32,392 nucleotides of DNA from an uncultured Kiritimatiellota bacterium. GTDB taxonomy: Bacteria > Verrucomicrobiota > Kiritimatiellia > RFP12 > UBA1067. A program made the translations under genes and the position numbers. Below, one piece after another: positions 31,103 to 32,392 of this stretch. The DNA lies in NCBI GenBank assembly GCA_934667425.1, contig CAKULV010000037.1, forward strand, positions 1-32,392, read 5' to 3'. How positions within the stretch are numbered: the stretch's first letter is position 1; every line of letters starts with the position of its first letter. Below the pieces are notes generated by a model, which did no database searches, was not told the DNA's origin, and was given only the letters and a program-made list of their open reading frames with translations.

Positions 31103-32392
31103 TTACATGTTCGAGAAGAACTGGAAGGAGGCGTAGGCGTCTTGCCCGTGTTCGGTCACGTCGAGGCCCTTGAGTTCGGTTTTCTCGTCAACCCGCAGCA
31201 CGCCGCATTTCTTCAGGATGCAGAAGAGGATGAGGCCGAGTCCGAACGCCCAGAGGCAGGTCATCGCGACGCCGACGAGCTGGACGCCGAGGAACTTGAA
31301 GCCGCCGCCGTAGAAGAGCCCGGCCATCGAGTTGCCGTACCCGAGCGCCTCCGGCGCGGCGAAGAGGCCGACCGCGAGGGTGCCCCACACGCCGTTCACG
31401 CAGTGGACCGAGACGGCGCCGACCGGGTCGTCCACGTGGATCTTGTCGAAGAAGAACACGCTCAGGACGACGAGCACGCCGCCGATGGCGCCGATCAGGA
31501 GCGCCGCGTTGGGCGTCACGAGGTCGCAGGGCGCGGTGATCGCGACGAGTCCCGCGAGCGAGCCGTTAAGGGCCATCGTGAGGTCGGGCTTGCCCATCAC
31601 GATCCACGCGGTGAGGAGCGCGGTGCAGGTTCCGGCGCAGGCGGCGAGGTTCGTCGTCATCGCGACGCGGCTGATCGAGCCGATGCCTGCCGTGTAGCTC
31701 GCGGGGTTGAAGCCGAACCAGCCGATCCAGAGGAGGAAGACGCCGAGCGTGCCGAGGACGAGGCTGTGGCCCGGGATCGGGTTCGCCTTGCCGTCATGAC
31801 GGTACTTGCCGATGCGCGGGCCGAGCACCATCGCGCCCGCGAGGGCCAGCCAGCCGCCGACCGAGTGGACGACCGTCGAACCGGCGAAGTCGTGGAAGCC
31901 CAGGGCCTCGATCCAGCCGACGGATTCCGCACCGTGCAGACCGCCCCACATCCAGTGGCCCGTCACCGGGTAGACGAACGCCGAGACGAGCGCCGTGTAG
32001 ATCAGGTAGCTGCGGAACTGGATGCGCTCCGCCACCGCGCCCGAGACGATCGTCGCGGCCGTCGCGGCGAACATGGTCTGGAAGAAGAAGAACGTCCAGT
32101 CCCAAGTCCCCTCGCCCGCGAAGACGCTCGGCATGCAGATGCCGCCCCAGCCGAGCGCACCGCCGACCTTCGAGGCTCCGAACATGATCGCCGCGCCGAT
32201 GAAGTAGAACACGATCGAGCCGAACGCGAAGTCCATCAGGTTCTTCATCATGATGTTCGCCGCGTTCTTCGCCCGCGTGAAGCCCGTCTCGACGAGCGCG
32301 AAGCCCGCCTGCATGACGAACACGAGGATGCCGCCGAGGAGCGTCCACACGACGTTCAGGTTCGTCTGGACGTCCGCCGCCGTGGGCGCGGC
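31103..32392 (-). CDS. amt: Ammonium transporter Amt, 5' end outside window
   Basis: 429 residues are visible. The frame is open to the window edge (AAPTAADVQTNLNVVW...), so the signal-like N-terminus lies beyond it. The protein is polytopic, with about 11 hydrophobic segments. Amt/Rh landmarks: GFALVETGFTRAKNAANIMMKNLMD, GAVAERIQF, and the twin pore histidines in DFAGSTVVHSVGG and VSVHCVNGVWGTLA. It moves ammonium across the inner membrane. The tail (GLDVTEHGQDAYASFQFF) is the conserved C-terminus that contacts regulatory GlnK. glnK, its usual partner, is not visible here. Confidence 0.96.
   Translation of the reverse strand, partial: AAPTAADVQTNLNVVWTLLGGILVFVMQAGFALVETGFTRAKNAANIMMKNLMDFAFGSIVFYFIGAAIMFGASKVGGALGWGGICMPSVFAGEGTWDWTFFFFQTMFAATAATIVSGAVAERIQFRSYLIYTALVSAFVYPVTGHWMWGGLHGAESVGWIEALGFHDFAGSTVVHSVGGWLALAGAMVLGPRIGKYRHDGKANPIPGHSLVLGTLGVFLLWIGWFGFNPASYTAGIGSISRVAMTTNLAACAGTCTALLTAWIVMGKPDLTMALNGSLAGLVAITAPCDLVTPNAALLIGAIGGVLVVLSVFFFDKIHVDDPVGAVSVHCVNGVWGTLAVGLFAAPEALGYGNSMAGLFYGGGFKFLGVQLVGVAMTCLWAFGLGLILFCILKKCGVLRVDEKTELKGLDVTEHGQDAYASFQFFSNM

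Overview
The window is about 32 kb of a GC-rich bacterial chromosome, probably from the PVC group, and most likely a Kiritimatiellota/Lentisphaerota-type anaerobe. This placement is an inference. It rests on the gene set (pyruvate phosphate dikinase, glutamine-dependent NAD synthetase, NahK-type sugar kinase, RNase HIII), on a secreted TSP3/EF-hand protein pair and on small Cys-rich lipoproteins of a type I associate with that group. No 16S rRNA or other decisive marker is present. Almost everything is on the minus strand. The exception is one RelBE-type toxin-antitoxin pair on the plus strand.

Layout from left to right. 1-2001 holds a two-gene unit of exported proteins: an EF-hand-like secreted protein followed by a membrane-anchored TSP3-repeat protein cut by the window edge. 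2277-7035 holds ppdK, a glycosyltransferase and a two-S1-domain RNA-binding protein; the last two share an operon. 7043-11983 is a gyrB / TolC-like lipoprotein / MacA-like adaptor operon without an inner-membrane pump gene. A tRNA-Arg(CCT) lies at 12128-12204. 12362-16196 is an operon of a short RNase R-like exonuclease, a NahK-like kinase and a ketosynthase. 16215-18328 encodes hisI, tatA and a DEAD-box helicase. htpG follows at 18361-20244, then an rnhC / secreted glycoside-hydrolase-like pair (20358-23101), a ComF-family protein, pyrG and carA. 27118-29000 is an accessory islet: an intact lipoprotein gene, the toxin-antitoxin pair, and a 5'-truncated relative of the lipoprotein gene fused in frame behind the nadE stop codon. 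nadE and a partial amt end the window.

The clearest regulatory theme is a shared promoter type. Nine minus-strand units begin with the extended -10 sequence TGnTATAAT (mostly TGGTATAAT), usually without a recognisable -35 box, and a tenth has TGATATGAT. In three cases (rnr-like, hisI, htpG) the promoter is so close to the start codon that the mRNA should be leaderless or nearly so. At rnhC the TGA stop codon of the upstream comF-like gene itself supplies the TG of the promoter. Two short tandem-repeat tracts also stand out: a heptad tract inside the TSP3 gene and an octad tract in the carA-pyrG gap.

I did not find an obvious new defence system or large mobile element. The most unusual spots are the nadE amber stop with the downstream in-frame lipoprotein remnant, the leaderless promoter set and the coding heptad repeat.
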